64,000 nucleotides of DNA from Silene conica (lineage: Eukaryota > Streptophyta > Magnoliopsida > Caryophyllales > Caryophyllaceae): positions 69,331,237 through 69,395,236 of the forward strand of contig CM055316.2 of the NCBI GenBank assembly GCA_029255685.2, in the 5' to 3' direction. Shown here in pieces: positions 34,437-45,903 of the stretch. The notes below the pieces were generated by a model that did no database searches, was not told the DNA's origin, and worked only from the letters and a program-made list of their open reading frames with translations. The translations under genes were made by a program, and so were the position numbers. Numbering within the stretch: the stretch's first letter is position 1; each line of letters begins with the position of its first letter.

Positions 34437-35425
34437 TGTGGGGAATAAAGCATGTATTCACCCTAAACTTGCAGGATTATAATGAAAAATACAGTTGTGT
34501 TTATAGTCATAAGATTAAAAAGGATAAGAAAAAGAATTCAACCTTTGGTCCTTTGTGCTTATGGCCTAAGAACAGGAATTAAAGTAAATTCCCTCCTATA
34601 ACTTGCACCCAAGACTTGATTGAGATGATGCCGCGTGTGCTAGAAAATACTCTCCAATTGCCTTGCAATATGGGGAGAGCTTTTGAGAGGTTTTAGATGT
34701 GAGATCTGAGTTTTGGGAAAAAGATGTTCTCAAAACCCTAATTATGAGAATTATGAATTACCAGTAAGTGACAAAAGGAGAAAGACTCTCCTTTTGTATT
34801 ACTTAGGTCGGCCGAATGGGTCTTGGGTAAGGGTGGGCTTTTTCCACTCTTACCTTATACCTTTGCGTGATTCGACCCGTTTAGCTTTAAGTTGTTCGCG
34901 GGTTTTATTTATAAATCGTAACATGTTATCAGATATTAATACAGTCGATATATTAATAATGGTCTGACAAAATACGATATTGTATAATTACCCAAATTAA
35001 TATAACTGTTTATATTAATACGCGAATACTATATTTAATTAAATATAACCGTTTATATTTAATTTACGAATTAATCTTGTAATCCGTATTAGCTAAAATT
35101 ATTTAATCCGTATTAAATAATAATCTCAACATCTTATTGACTAATTTATTAGTCAACACCTCTGACTAACTGTTTAGTCATATCCGGCATAAATGTGACT
35201 GTATTTTCATACCTTCACATCTCTCAAACGTGTCCTATAGGTGTGACGTATAGGGACCAGTTGATCACCGTCATCCGTATGACAATAACGTCAAACTTAT
35301 CTAGCAAGCCAACCGTTATTGATAAACGTGGATCAACTGGTAATAATACAAAAGTATGCCCTTGTGATCCTTAAAGAGATTTAATAAGTCATTGTACTTA
35401 ATTGTCAAGGACACCAGCCCCAACA
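34437..35425. mobile_element. Copia-type solo LTR inside Athila gag-pol
   Basis: 989 bp, starting TGTGGGGAATAAAGC and ending CAGCCCCAACA, flanked by GGAAC at 34432-34436 and 35426-35430. Its 3' part (GATCACCGTCATCCGTATGAC..., GTCAAGGACACC) resembles the corresponding part of the Copia LTR at 4015-5287, so the two belong to related families. Insert plus duplication is 994 bp, and taking it out restores the phase of the host frame. No internal region is left. Confidence 0.93.
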
Positions 35426-35430
35426 GGAAC

Positions 35431-38400
35431 AATTATGTGGCATCACAACTAGTGAAGACAAGGAAATGGATGAGAACATTGAGCTAGAAGATGAAGAAGT
35501 TGAGAAGGTGGAGGGAATGCTCCCTCCAAAGGTACAACTCAAAACCCTTCCTCCCTCCCTCAAGTATGCCTTTCTTGGGGAGGGAGAGGCTTACCCGGTG
35601 ATCATCAATGCCAACCTCAATGAGCAACAAGAATCCAAACTCATTTCAACTTTAAAGGATCATAGGAGCTCATTGGGGTATAGCCTTGATGACATCAAGG
35701 GGCTAAGCCCGAACCTTTGCATGCATAGAATAGTTCTTGAGGAGGGGAGTCGACCTAGAGTGGAAGGCCAAAGGAGATTGAATCCGAAAATGGCGGATGT
35801 GGTGAAGGGGGAAGTTCTTAAATTGCTTGAGGCCGAAATCATATATGAGATCACGGATAGTCGGTGGGTGAGCCCCGTCCATGTTGTCCCCAAGAAGGGG
35901 GGTGTAACATTGGTTACACAAGAGGATGGGACCCTCCTACCGACTCGTCCGGTGACGGGTTGGAGGATGTGTATCGATTACCGTAAGTTGAACGCGGCCA
36001 CTCTCAAAGACCATTTCCCAATCCCTTTCATTGATCAAATGCTAGAGAGACTTGCGGGGCATTCGTACTATTGTTTTCTTGACGGTTATTCCGGGTTTTT
36101 TCAAATACCCATTCACCCGGAAGACCAAGAGAAAACAACTTTTACATGCCCCCAAGGTGTGTATGCTTATCGGCGGATGCCATTCGGGTTGTGTAATGCA
36201 CCCGGCACCTTTCAAAGGTGCATGATGGCCATCTTTGCCGATTTTCTTGAGAAATCTATGGAGGTTTTTATGGACGATTTCAGTGTTCATGGTGATTCAT
36301 TTGACCTAGGGCTTTCTAATCTTGTAAATGTGTTGCAAAGATGTGAGGAGCACAACCTCGTCCTCAATTGGGAGAAATGTCATTTCATGGTAGAGGAGGG
36401 GATTGTGCTCGGCCACATAGTGTCCAAGAGGGGCATAGAAGTTGATGGTGCAAAAGTGGCGGTCATTGAGAACTTGTCACCCCCCACAAATGTGAAAGGG
36501 GTGAGGAGTTTTCTTGGACATGCCGGCTTTTACCGGCGTTTTATCAAAGATTTTTCCAAAATTGCCAAGCCATTGACTTCTCTTCTTCTCAAGGATGCTC
36601 CCTTTTTGTTTACTAATGATTGTCTTGAAGCCTTTGCTAGGATCAAAGAAGCACTTGTGACGGCTCCTATTATTCGTGCTCCGGATTGGGGATTGCCTTT
36701 TGAGATTATGTGTGACGCATCCGACTACGCGGTAGGAGCGGTCCTAGGTCAAGTTGTGGATAGGAAACACCACGTGATATACTATTCAAGCAAGACTCTT
36801 GATTCAACTCAAGCAAAGTATTCCACGACCGAAAAGGAGATGTTGGCAATCGTGCATGCCATTGAGAAGTTTAGGCAATATCTCATGGGATCTAAAGTGG
36901 TGGTGTACTCCGATCACACCGCTTTGAGGCAATTAATGTTGAAGAAAGATGCCAAGCCAAGACTCTTGAGATGGGTTCTTTTACTCCAAGAATTTGATCT
37001 AGAGATAAGAGACAAGTCGGGGTCGGAGAATGTGGTTGCGGACCACTTGTCTAGATTGACTTTTGAGGATCATGGTTTGCATGATAGAGATGGCCCAATC
37101 AATGAATGGTTGCGTGAGGATAGTTTGATGGCAATAGGCAATAAGTTGCCTTGGTTTGCGGATATTGCCAATTATCTTGTTAATGGCTTTATCCCGGAGG
37201 AGTTGGAAGCAAGAGAAAGGAGAAAGTTGAAGGTTGATGCTAAGAGATATTTTTGGGATGATCCCTACCTTTTCAAGAAGTGTGGGGATGGGCTCTTGAG
37301 GAGATGTGTATCAAAGGAAGAGGGGCTCGAAATTGTTGATAGGCTTCACAACTCCGCCTATGGAGGGCACTTGGCGGCTTCACGGACTATAGCCAAGGTT
37401 CTTCAAGGAGGGTTCTTTTGGCCTTCAATGTTCAAAGACATTTACGATGTTGTTAGATCTTGTGATGCTTGTCAAAGGTCGGGCAACATCGGTAAAAGGA
37501 ATGAGATGCCCCTAAAAACCATCTTGGAGATTGAGTTGTTTGATTGTTGGGGGATTGACTTCATGAGACCTTTCCCCAATTCATGCGGGAATGAGTACAT
37601 CTTAGTAGCCGTGGAATATGTCTCGAAATGGATTGAGGCGGTTGCCTCCCCCACCAATGACTCCAAGGTAGTGGTAAAGCTCTTCAAGACCATCATCTTT
37701 CCCCGTTTTGGTGTACCCCGAATAGTGATAAGTGACGGAGGTTCTCACTTCCGGAAACATACATTCAAAGCCCTCCTAGCCTCCTATGGAGTGACCCACA
37801 AGGTAGCACTTGCCTACCATCCTCAAACTAGTGGGCAAGTGGAGGTTTCAAATCGTCAAGTCAAGGCTATTTTAGAGAAGGTGGTGCAAAAGAACCGGAA
37901 AGATTGGTCCCAAAAATTGAATGATGTGCTATGGGCTTTGAGGACGGCCTACAAAACTCCTATAGGAATGACTCCCTACAAGCTTGTGTACGGGAAAGCA
38001 TGCCACCTCCCGGTGGAGCTTGAGCACAAGGCTTGGTGGGCCTTGAAGGAGATGAACTTCAATTTAGACATGGCCGGGGAGAAAAGGTTCTTTCAAATGA
38101 GTGAGCTTGAGGAGCTTAGATATGAAGCTTATGAGAGTTCAAAACTCTATAAGGAGCAAACGAAGAAGTGGCATGATGCCAAGCTAGTGAAGAAGAATGT
38201 GAGCATAGGAGACCTTGTTCTCCTCTTCAATTCAAGAGTCAAAAACTTTCCGGGGAAGCTTAGATCACGATGGTCCGGGCCCTTCAAAGTGATGGATATT
38301 TCACCTCATGGGACCTTTGAACTTTGGAGTGAAGGCGGTGGCACCTTCAAAGTCAACGGGCATCGAATTAAGCGCTATTATCAAGGAGACTCCAAAGGCA

Positions 38401-38447
38401 CCGTCGAAGTTGTTGACCTCGGGGACCCACTCCCCGAGGAGGATTGA
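35431..38447 (+). pseudogene. pol: Athila pol: reverse transcriptase, RNase H, integrase
   Basis: The part from the ATG-like codon at 35466 is 993 codons without a break. Reverse transcriptase spans about residues 90-330, with the Phe-Met-Asp-Asp catalytic motif at about residues 268-271 (Asp codon 36273). RNase H follows with Asp near 417, Glu near 458 and Asp near 482. Integrase has the His-His..Cys-x2-Cys zinc finger around 640-675 and a complete D,D(35)E set: Asp 698, Asp 757 and Glu 793. A basic C-terminal part follows, with no chromodomain visible. All catalytic residues are kept, so this half is recently functional; only the upstream stop and the solo LTR disable the polyprotein. Function: copying and integration of the element. 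Confidence 0.93.
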
Positions 38448-38726
38448 TTTCAAGGAAGTTTGATCATGAAAGGTTTGGTGGAGTCACTCAATAACCACCG
38501 GTTGTAAGTATTAGTTCCCTTTAGTTCATCTAGTTTTCATGTTAGTTTCTTTGTTAGTTCGGTTTTTAGTTTAATTTTTAGATTGCATAAGATATTTGGA
38601 TATGTTTGTTGCTTGTTTGTGGATGATTCATGAGTGTAGTCGGAGGAATATTGGCAAAACCGTTGTAGGCAAAGTTGATTTTTATGTTCAAATTAAATTA
38701 TTTCTCGAAATTGTGTACAGGTACTC

Positions 38727-39292
38727 CCAGCCGGCCCACCGGCCGCCGGTACAATACCGGCTGGGAAGACCTGGACACATTTCTGTTTTTGATAGTTTAT
38801 TTGGGCAGATTTCAGATTTTGCATCCCCAGCCTGTACCTAACCGGCAGCCGGTCCACCGGCTGAGAAGACGAGTACTTATTCAAAAATCGAAATTCAAGA
38901 GGAAGTGATTCCCAGCCGGTAGGCCGGCAGCCGGTCCACCGGCTGAGAATCATGTGATGTGTGAACCCAAGTGAAGAAAAAACAAGGAGAAGGAATCCTC
39001 AGCCGGTCCGCCGGCTGGGAGTATTTGTAAGTAAGGACAGTTGAAGAGAAGGAAGATATAGAAGATCCCCAGCCGGTCGGCCGGCAGCCGGCTCGCCGGC
39101 TGGGAATGTTTTGTGAGTTGAAAGAGAAGAAGAAGAGAAGACGACGGATGATGAAGACTGTTTTTGAGCCGGTCGGCCGGCAGCCGGTCCGCCGGCTCAG
39201 GATCAACTACCTTTGGAAAAATTTCGAAAAAGCGAAAAATACCAAACCCTCACTCTCAGCCGGTCGACCGGCCGCCGGTCCAGGACCGGCTG
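38727..39292. repeat. Cluster of seven GC-rich palindromes between pol and ORF3
   Basis: Seven CAGCCGG/CCGGCTG palindromes lie within 570 bases, at about 38728-38765, 38826-38863, 38911-38947, 38999-39019, 39068-39104, 39166-39200 and 39257-39294. Some are full length with a central GGCCGGCAGCCGG and some short. The open frames across this stretch (Gln-Pro-Val-Asp-Arg-Leu-Pro repeats) exist on both strands as a by-product of the repeats, so I do not call proteins. Confidence 0.92.
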
Positions 39293-39506
39293 GGAGTGTT
39301 CTGTCGCGTTTTAAGAGCTCGTGAATCCCCTTCTTTTCTTCATTTCTACCTCATTTCTTGTTCATTTCCCTTCATTTCTTCCACTCTCTTCCTTATTTCC
39401 TCACCTCCCATTCATCCCTAACCTTCAAAAACACCCCCAAACTTCACCAAACTCTCTCAAATCAAAACCCCCTTTATTCCCTCATCACCTTATCCTTCAA
39501 TTAACC

Positions 39507-41246
39507 ATGTCGGGAAGAACAGAAAGGCGATCCAAATCAAGGCACGACCCTTCGGTTGAGCAAGAGGTCGAAAATGTAATGGGGAGTGGCAACATTGGCT
39601 CGGATCCTAGCTTTCCCGGTCTCACCTTTGCCTCAATCCAACAAAAAGGTAATTTCACATATTTTAAGAATCGCCCCCTTCACCCAACTAGGTTTATTGA
39701 TAGAGCCGGATTGAGAGACTTAGGGATTGAGAAAATAACTGCGGCTCTTTTTGAGGGTTTAGGTATGAAAACCTTGTATGAGACAAAACCGGTTCACACA
39801 TCTCCCCGGTTAACTTGGGAATTTTTGAGTTCTTTGGTTGTGACTAAGAACCGAACTTTGGGGAAAGTTGCATTTTTAGAGTTCCGATTGATGAATAAGG
39901 AACATCGTCTCACCTTAGATGAATTTGCTTTGATTTTTGGGCTAGACGGAAAATTAGCCATTAAGCCTCCGGAGGGCTTTAATACCGAGCTCATTTGGAC
40001 AGCCATCACCGGTCTTGTAAGTGATAGAAGCCGAAAGAAACCGGCTAATAGGGTGCATTTGGCACCGATTAGAATTTGGCATAGGTTCATGGGGTGGACC
40101 GTTTTCTCTAGGGATGAGCCGCACAACTTCACTACTACAGAGCTTGAGATACTTGGTTGTTACTTGGTTGGTGGCCCGAAATTGAACATTGCTCACCATA
40201 TGGCCCTTCACTTGAGTAGGTTGGCATCCCAACCTCAGCTTACTACCCCCATTTGTGTTGGGGGGATGGTCACCTTGATTGCCAACAACCGTTGTCAGAG
40301 GCACTTCACGGTCGACTTCATTCAGGGCGAGAATGTGTTATCTAGCCGATACTTGCAGGATGCTTTGGGGTGGGTACGGTATAACCCCAGTAATCGCAAA
40401 GAGTATTGGCAGATTCGGGTTGACAACAAGTTCAAGAATTCAGTCCCTTTGCCAAACACCGAGTTGATGAAAGTTATGCCGGGGAAGACCTCTTACCTCC
40501 TTGATATCGAGGCGGACCCCGAGGACCTCCCACTAGACCAGCGTGCCCCTAGAGTTTACACCAGAGATAGAGTCGGTGCCACTCCTACCGACCTCCCGTT
40601 TGAGCCTTTTCAGCAGCCCTCCATTTCCATGTCCCAGTTTCAGAGTGGTCCCTCATACTTTCAGGGATCCACCTCCGCCTCCGGTCCATCTTCTTCTTCA
40701 TGCCCCCCAGAGCTTATTGATTTCATGGCCCGAGTTGACTTGGGCATGAAGAGTGCAGCGGATTTAGCGGACCAGCGCCAAGCCATAGCCGATGAGCGGC
40801 ATAGGGATTTGACCTATTGGCTTGATTACCTTTACCATGATCAAGCTTATGGGACATTTCCGAGTTATGATCGGTCCGTCCGCGACGGTTATCATCATCC
40901 GGATGGTGGTCGCCCGTCATACTATATGCCTCCTGATAGGGGTTACGTGCCTCCTGAGGATCATTTTTACGGGGAGATTAACGTCGCCCCGGGTTATTTT
41001 TCAAACCCGATCTTTCCCCCTAACTTCCGGGGAAATGAGGATTCGGGCCCTCCGAGGCACTCATCCTTCCGTGGTGGGTTTAGTGACGCGGGAGCTAGTG
41101 GGTCGCATGCCTCTCCATTCCGTGATTTTGTGACCAACCCGGGCGACTACATGGTGGTCGATGATGGCAATGGGAATGATGATGACGGAGCCGGTGATGA
41201 AGGCTATGAGCCTGAGGATCATTTTGATGATCATTTTGATGAGTGA
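39507..41246 (+). CDS. Athila third ORF (plant transposon-associated protein, env position)
   Basis: Intact frame of 579 codons from ATG 39507, chosen because a conserved-looking start (Met-Ser-Gly-Arg-Thr-Glu-Arg-Arg) begins there and the upstream open frame is low-complexity leader. Residues about 55-310 carry the domain common in plant Athila-type elements (Phe-Leu-Glu-Phe-Arg.., Leu-Thr-Leu-Asp-Glu-Phe-Ala-Leu-Ile-Phe-Gly-Leu, Ile-Trp-His-Arg-Phe-Met-Gly-Trp). The C-terminal 200 residues are Ser/Pro/Gly/Tyr-rich and end in a run of Asp/Glu. This position is sometimes called env-like, but I see neither signal peptide nor membrane segment, so an envelope role is not supported by the sequence. 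Function unknown. Confidence 0.8.
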   Translation: MSGRTERRSKSRHDPSVEQEVENVMGSGNIGSDPSFPGLTFASIQQKGNFTYFKNRPLHPTRFIDRAGLRDLGIEKITAALFEGLGMKTLYETKPVHTSPRLTWEFLSSLVVTKNRTLGKVAFLEFRLMNKEHRLTLDEFALIFGLDGKLAIKPPEGFNTELIWTAITGLVSDRSRKKPANRVHLAPIRIWHRFMGWTVFSRDEPHNFTTTELEILGCYLVGGPKLNIAHHMALHLSRLASQPQLTTPICVGGMVTLIANNRCQRHFTVDFIQGENVLSSRYLQDALGWVRYNPSNRKEYWQIRVDNKFKNSVPLPNTELMKVMPGKTSYLLDIEADPEDLPLDQRAPRVYTRDRVGATPTDLPFEPFQQPSISMSQFQSGPSYFQGSTSASGPSSSSCPPELIDFMARVDLGMKSAADLADQRQAIADERHRDLTYWLDYLYHDQAYGTFPSYDRSVRDGYHHPDGGRPSYYMPPDRGYVPPEDHFYGEINVAPGYFSNPIFPPNFRGNEDSGPPRHSSFRGGFSDAGASGSHASPFRDFVTNPGDYMVVDDGNGNDDDGAGDEGYEPEDHFDDHFDE

Positions 41247-44192
41247 CCACCTTTGGAGGTGGTTGATGGATGACTTTGCTCCCATGGAAAAATCCAAAAC
41301 AAAGCAAGTAACTCCCTTAATCCAAATCTCGATTTAGTTTGCATTTTCTTTATCGCATGCATTTAGAGTAGTTAGTTTAGTTTACTTAGTTTGTTTTAGT
41401 TTAGTTTTCATGTTTTCACATCATTAGTCTAGATGCATATAGTTGCATTCATTTAGATGCATTAGATTTATATTTTTGTATCATATTGTCACATATAGAT
41501 TGCATACATGTAGTTTAGAGCATCTAGTTTGCTTTTAGTCTAGTTTTTAGTTTTTCTTTTCTTTTGTTTACCTTTGTTTTTAATGCCTTCTTAAAAATCA
41601 AAAATCCAAAAAAATTGAAAAACCAAAAACTTTCAAAAATATGTTCTTTATTTTCCGGTTTTCCTCCTCACATTATGCATATAAATAAGTGTGGGGAGGA
41701 AGAACCGTTTATTTCAAAAAAAAAAAAAAAATACAAAAACAAGTTTTATTTTCTAAAAAATTTCAAAAAAGCCAAAAACATGTTGTTTTCGCTCTTTTTC
41801 TTCATTTCCCCCTTTGCACTTTGTTACATTGAGGACAATGTAAGTCTTAAGTGTGGGGAGGGAAAATATCCACCTTGTGAATATTTGATTGCTTTTTTAA
41901 GTATGAAAAACTTCAAAAATACCAAAAAAATCGAAAAATTTCAAAAATTTCAAAAAAATATGTTCTCCCTTTCTTTTGTTTTTGTTCTTTGTTTGTTTTG
42001 TATATATATGCTTGGTGGACTAACAAGTTGCAGATATGACGACAACCCGAGGCATTAGGAGAATGAAGATGCTTGGTATACTCTTTCCTACTTCTTTCTC
42101 CCCCTCCCGATTTCTTTTTATGTTGATATCATGAAGGAGAACGGGATTTTTGTGCCTTGGATGTTCCTTCGGGGAACTTGTGGTTGTTGTGGTTGATGTG
42201 CTGTTAGTTTAGCCTTCTAGTTGTTGCTTGTTCGTTATGTTTAGTTTTAGTTTGCTTTTGTTTCACATGCTTTTTCATTTTCATAGTTTTGTGAATAGGT
42301 GTTAGTCAGTTTTTCCGTTTTGTTTTTGTTTGTAAATATGCATAGGAGGTTGAATAGTAGAGGGTATATGCCGTCAATGATGATTTTCGTCTTGCCAGTG
42401 TCTTTCCCCTCCTAATAGCTTGCACCGTTGATGTCACCTTGTTAGGGTTCTTGCTTGCAAGGACCCGGAAGTCTAGGCTTAATGACCAAGTTTCGACCAC
42501 CTTGTGAGACCGTGTTAGACCTTGACCCGACCTAAGACCGACCTTAGCTACTCAAATGTGAGGATAGAGCCTCCTTTTTAGTCGGTCCATCAAACCGACT
42601 CAGTTTAGGATTGTGAGTAGTCCTCCTTACGTGGTGTGTTATGTTCATACGCATAAGAATGGCGCTCATTCCTTATTTCCGTGATTTATGTTCATGTGCA
42701 TGTGAGACAACTTTTGTTCCAAATAAATCAACTCCACATTTGCCAAATTAGCCTTGTTTTGACCCTTGCATCTTATTTCCCTTTTGTTTAACCACTTTGA
42801 GCCTTAACCTTTTCATTTGGCCTAAACTACTAAATGAACTACATCCCAAAAACATCCTTCCTTGATCAAGAATGGTTGCTTTTATGGTGATTCGTTAGTG
42901 GTAGAGTCGGGGATTTAGATGCCGGTTGGTGGCTTCTTCCGTTGTGGTCTTTACTTTGTTTTTGTTTGGTGTTTGGGAGTTTGAAAAAGAAAAGAAATGA
43001 AAAAAAAAATGAAAAAAGAAAGAAAATAGAAAATCAAAGAAAAAGGTTGAAAAAGTCTTGAAAAATCCAAAAAGAAAAATGTAAATACGTGTTTTAAAAA
43101 GAAAAAGGCTAGCAACAAGTCCCTTCCATCAAGGGGACTTAGAAAAAGTCGTTGCTACAATAACACGGTCTTTTGATGTTTTTGCACGCGTACCGGGTTT
43201 ACACATTTTTTTGCATGAGATTTGATTTTCAAGTCATTTGTTAGGGTGTAGACGTTGTGCGGTGTTTCTAATAATGACCGTTTTGTCTAAGTTTGTGATG
43301 GGTCCGATTTTTCCAAAGTAAGTGGGGTTTATGCAATTTTTGCTTGGTTTTGCAAAAACCAAAGTTAGGGCATAGACGTTTCTTAGTTGTTGTAATAAGG
43401 TGTTGTTTTGATTATGGCGACCATTCTTGTTTTTGAACCTCAAATCCTAGAACGGTGCTTGCACCAAACCGTTTTCACCCAACCCAAGCCCCGTTACATC
43501 CTTATGGTTGTTCTCATCATGTGCATTTGCATTTTTCATTGATTTTTGGATGGAGTACCATTCTAGATTGCGGGCATGCTTCGCAAGTTGAGGTAGGTGA
43601 GTGATTTTGGTTACTTTTTGTCACAAAAATCGCCCCCCTTTCTTTCCTTGTGTGTTGAGTGTCACCCGTGAGAGTCGGTACTTAGGGTCCTTTTATCGGT
43701 TATGGGTCTTGCATGGAGTCGAATCTTGCGTGTGTCGTGTCATTCTTGGAAGTATAGCTTAGTACTTCCGTTTGCCCGCCTTGAATTAGTTTCTTGGTCT
43801 TTGGTGATGTCATCCTTGGTTGCTTGAGCTTGATTTAGGGGTTTGACACCTTGGTTAGACTTTGAGTTGGCATCCTCCGCTATAGACCTCCTTTGTTTTG
43901 TTTTTCAAAACCCCGCTTGAATGAGGCAAGCGGTTTTCTTTTCCTTTTTCCGATGCATGTTGCTTGTCTATACGTGTTATGTTTTTACTTGTTGGCATCA
44001 AAAGTTTTGTAGCAAGACCTTACTTGCCTTGCAATAGGGCATTCTCCCTCATGAATGTCAAATTGTGAGTTGAAAGGGCTACGGGTGTAGCTAAACCCGA
44101 TTCGGCTTATAGTTAGCCTAGTTAGTTTGTTTCTTTGTTTTCAATAAGGGTTATATAGTTACTTGATCTCTTACTCGAGGACGAGTAAGGTT
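41247..44192. other. Long 3' untranslated region of Athila, no gene seen
   Basis: About 3 kb. Contains A-rich tracts around 41570-41960 and 42960-43110, two internal copies of a polypurine-like AAGTGTGGGGAGG at 41688 and 41849, and no convincing coding domain. The frame at 41564-42058 is A/T-rich and low complexity. Confidence 0.75.
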
Positions 44193-44208
44193 TAAGTGTG
44201 GGGAATTC
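44193..44208 (+). promoter_or_regulatory. Polypurine tract of Athila
   Basis: TTAAGTGTGGGGAATTC ends immediately before the 3' LTR start TGATGAG at 44209. The G-rich purine run is where plus-strand synthesis would begin. Confidence 0.8.
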
Positions 44209-45898
44209 TGATGAGCCCAAATTTGGTCATTATTTTCTCTTGTTTTCCTTTTATTTCGATCCCGTTTCACCCCCGTTTGGCACGATTTCGCCCTTTTTGT
44301 ACCCGATATCTCTCTTCTGCATGTTTGGTTGCTATGTTGTAGGACTTGGCGCGGGAATGAAGAAACGGGAGCAAAACGTGGTGAAATCCGGGCAAAATAA
44401 GAGGAAAGGAGCTGAAATGACAAAATGGGGTCCTCAGCCGGTCCGCCGGCTGGGAGCCCCTATGCCTTGAATATTGAAGTGTTTTGCAGAAGTAGGAATT
44501 TGGGTCCCCAGCCGGTGGCCAACCGGCAGCCGGCTGACCGGCTGGGACCCCCTCACCATTGCCTTCGTTGCTTTAAAGTCAGACCCGTGATTTCGCATCC
44601 CCAGCCGGTGGACAACCGGCGGCCGGTCCACCGGCTGGCAGTACCTGATCATGTTTCAAAATGAAGAATTCTTTCCAGAATTGAGCCAAAGGTCTCCCAG
44701 CCGGTACCCGACCGGCAGCCGGCCGGTACCCGACCGGCAGCCGGCCGGTCGGCTGAAGATCCAAGCCAAATCGAAGAAAAGAAGAGGAAAGTTCAGAAGT
44801 CAAAAATTGGACTCTCAGCCGGTCACAGACCGGCAGCCGGTCGACCGGCTGGGAGTCGCTGTTCAGAAATTCGCGCACTATATAAACCCGCGCTTAGTCT
44901 TTCATTAACACACTTCTTTATTACGTTACTTTGCACACTTTTCTAGGGTTTCGACTGTTTTGAATACTTAACACTTAGACTCAAAAACACTAAAAAATAC
45001 TTTAATCTTATTTAGATCTTTACTTAATCTTTCATTATTAGTTAATCTCTCTAGAGGATTCTCCTTGAGTTTGTTTTGAAGCAATTGTAGAGGTTTTATT
45101 TTGGGTTGTATTTTGGGAGATTTGAAAGAATATTTCATCTTATCATCCAAGCTACTTCCTTTCCCTTAGTTAATGGTATAATCTTCTTCATCTTTACTTT
45201 ATCTTTGCATTTCCTTTAAGTTTTGCTTGTTCAATTGTTTACTCTTACTTAATCCATCATGTTTAGCATTTCCTCATCATTTGTTTACATATTTATGTTA
45301 GCCATGTGTGAGTAGTTGCCCTACTAGGGTTAGGGGTGTGCTTTGGTTTGTTGATAGCTATGAATCTTGTTTAGGGTTAATATTTGGTTCTCCTCTTTGC
45401 TAGGTTTTCATTTATAAATGTTACATGTTTGATGAAATGTCTCAACGACGGTTGGACATAATTCTCATTGTTGTTGGCCTTTGATGATAGTCTAGGGCTT
45501 TCATGGACATGTATGTATGTTAGGTTGGCCTTATTTATAGCGAAAGCTAGGATAGGGATCGACTTTAGGTGAGTCAAATCGATAGACGAGACAAACCTAG
45601 GCCTAGTATAGTGGAGACCTTAGATTCCCTTGCATGATTCGTTACCAACCTACCTTAGTACCCCCGACACCTTAGTATCTTTTATTCATCGATTTCATCT
45701 TGACACTTTTGCTTTAATTTATCTTTAGTAGTTGTTAATCAATCACAAACTTATTACCCAACTCGATCGAGCTCGAACTAGAACTTAAATATACAACTTC
45801 CCCACCGTCTTTTGGGTTCGACCCTAAATTATACTACTTAATTTGGGAGTTTATAAATTGTTTTTGGTGCCGGAATCGGCGACAAAATCCGACCATCA
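44209..45898 (+). repeat. 3' LTR of the Athila element
   Basis: 1690 bp partner of 29556-31232. The main differences are in the palindromes: the first has lost 15 bp of its centre, and the fourth has a 24-bp internal duplication. Elsewhere there are scattered single substitutions and a 4-bp CGAT difference near 45767. Confidence 0.95.
44433..44855. repeat. GC-rich palindromes in U3 of the 3' Athila LTR
   Basis: Five sites equivalent to those in the 5' LTR, with the shortened first site at 44435-44454 and an expanded fourth site at 44697-44754. Confidence 0.9.
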
Positions 45899-45903
45899 AT
45901 GCC

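Larger units (their letters stand above)
29556..45898 (+). mobile_element. Athila-type Ty3/Gypsy retrotransposon, 16.3 kb
   Basis: LTRs at 29556-31232 and 44209-45898 start TGATGAGCCC and end GACCATCA. The 5-bp duplication ATGCC is at 29551-29555 and 45899-45903. The primer site is complementary to tRNA-Asp, as in Athila elements. Gene order is gag, protease, reverse transcriptase, RNase H, integrase, then a separate third ORF and a 3 kb untranslated tail ending in a polypurine tract. The gag-pol frame is broken by a nonsense codon and by a Copia solo LTR. By eye about a dozen substitutions separate the LTRs. Confidence 0.95.

Noticed and set aside
39507..41246. Envelope protein in the Athila third ORF
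   Set aside because: No signal peptide, no membrane segment and no cleavage site; position alone does not support it.
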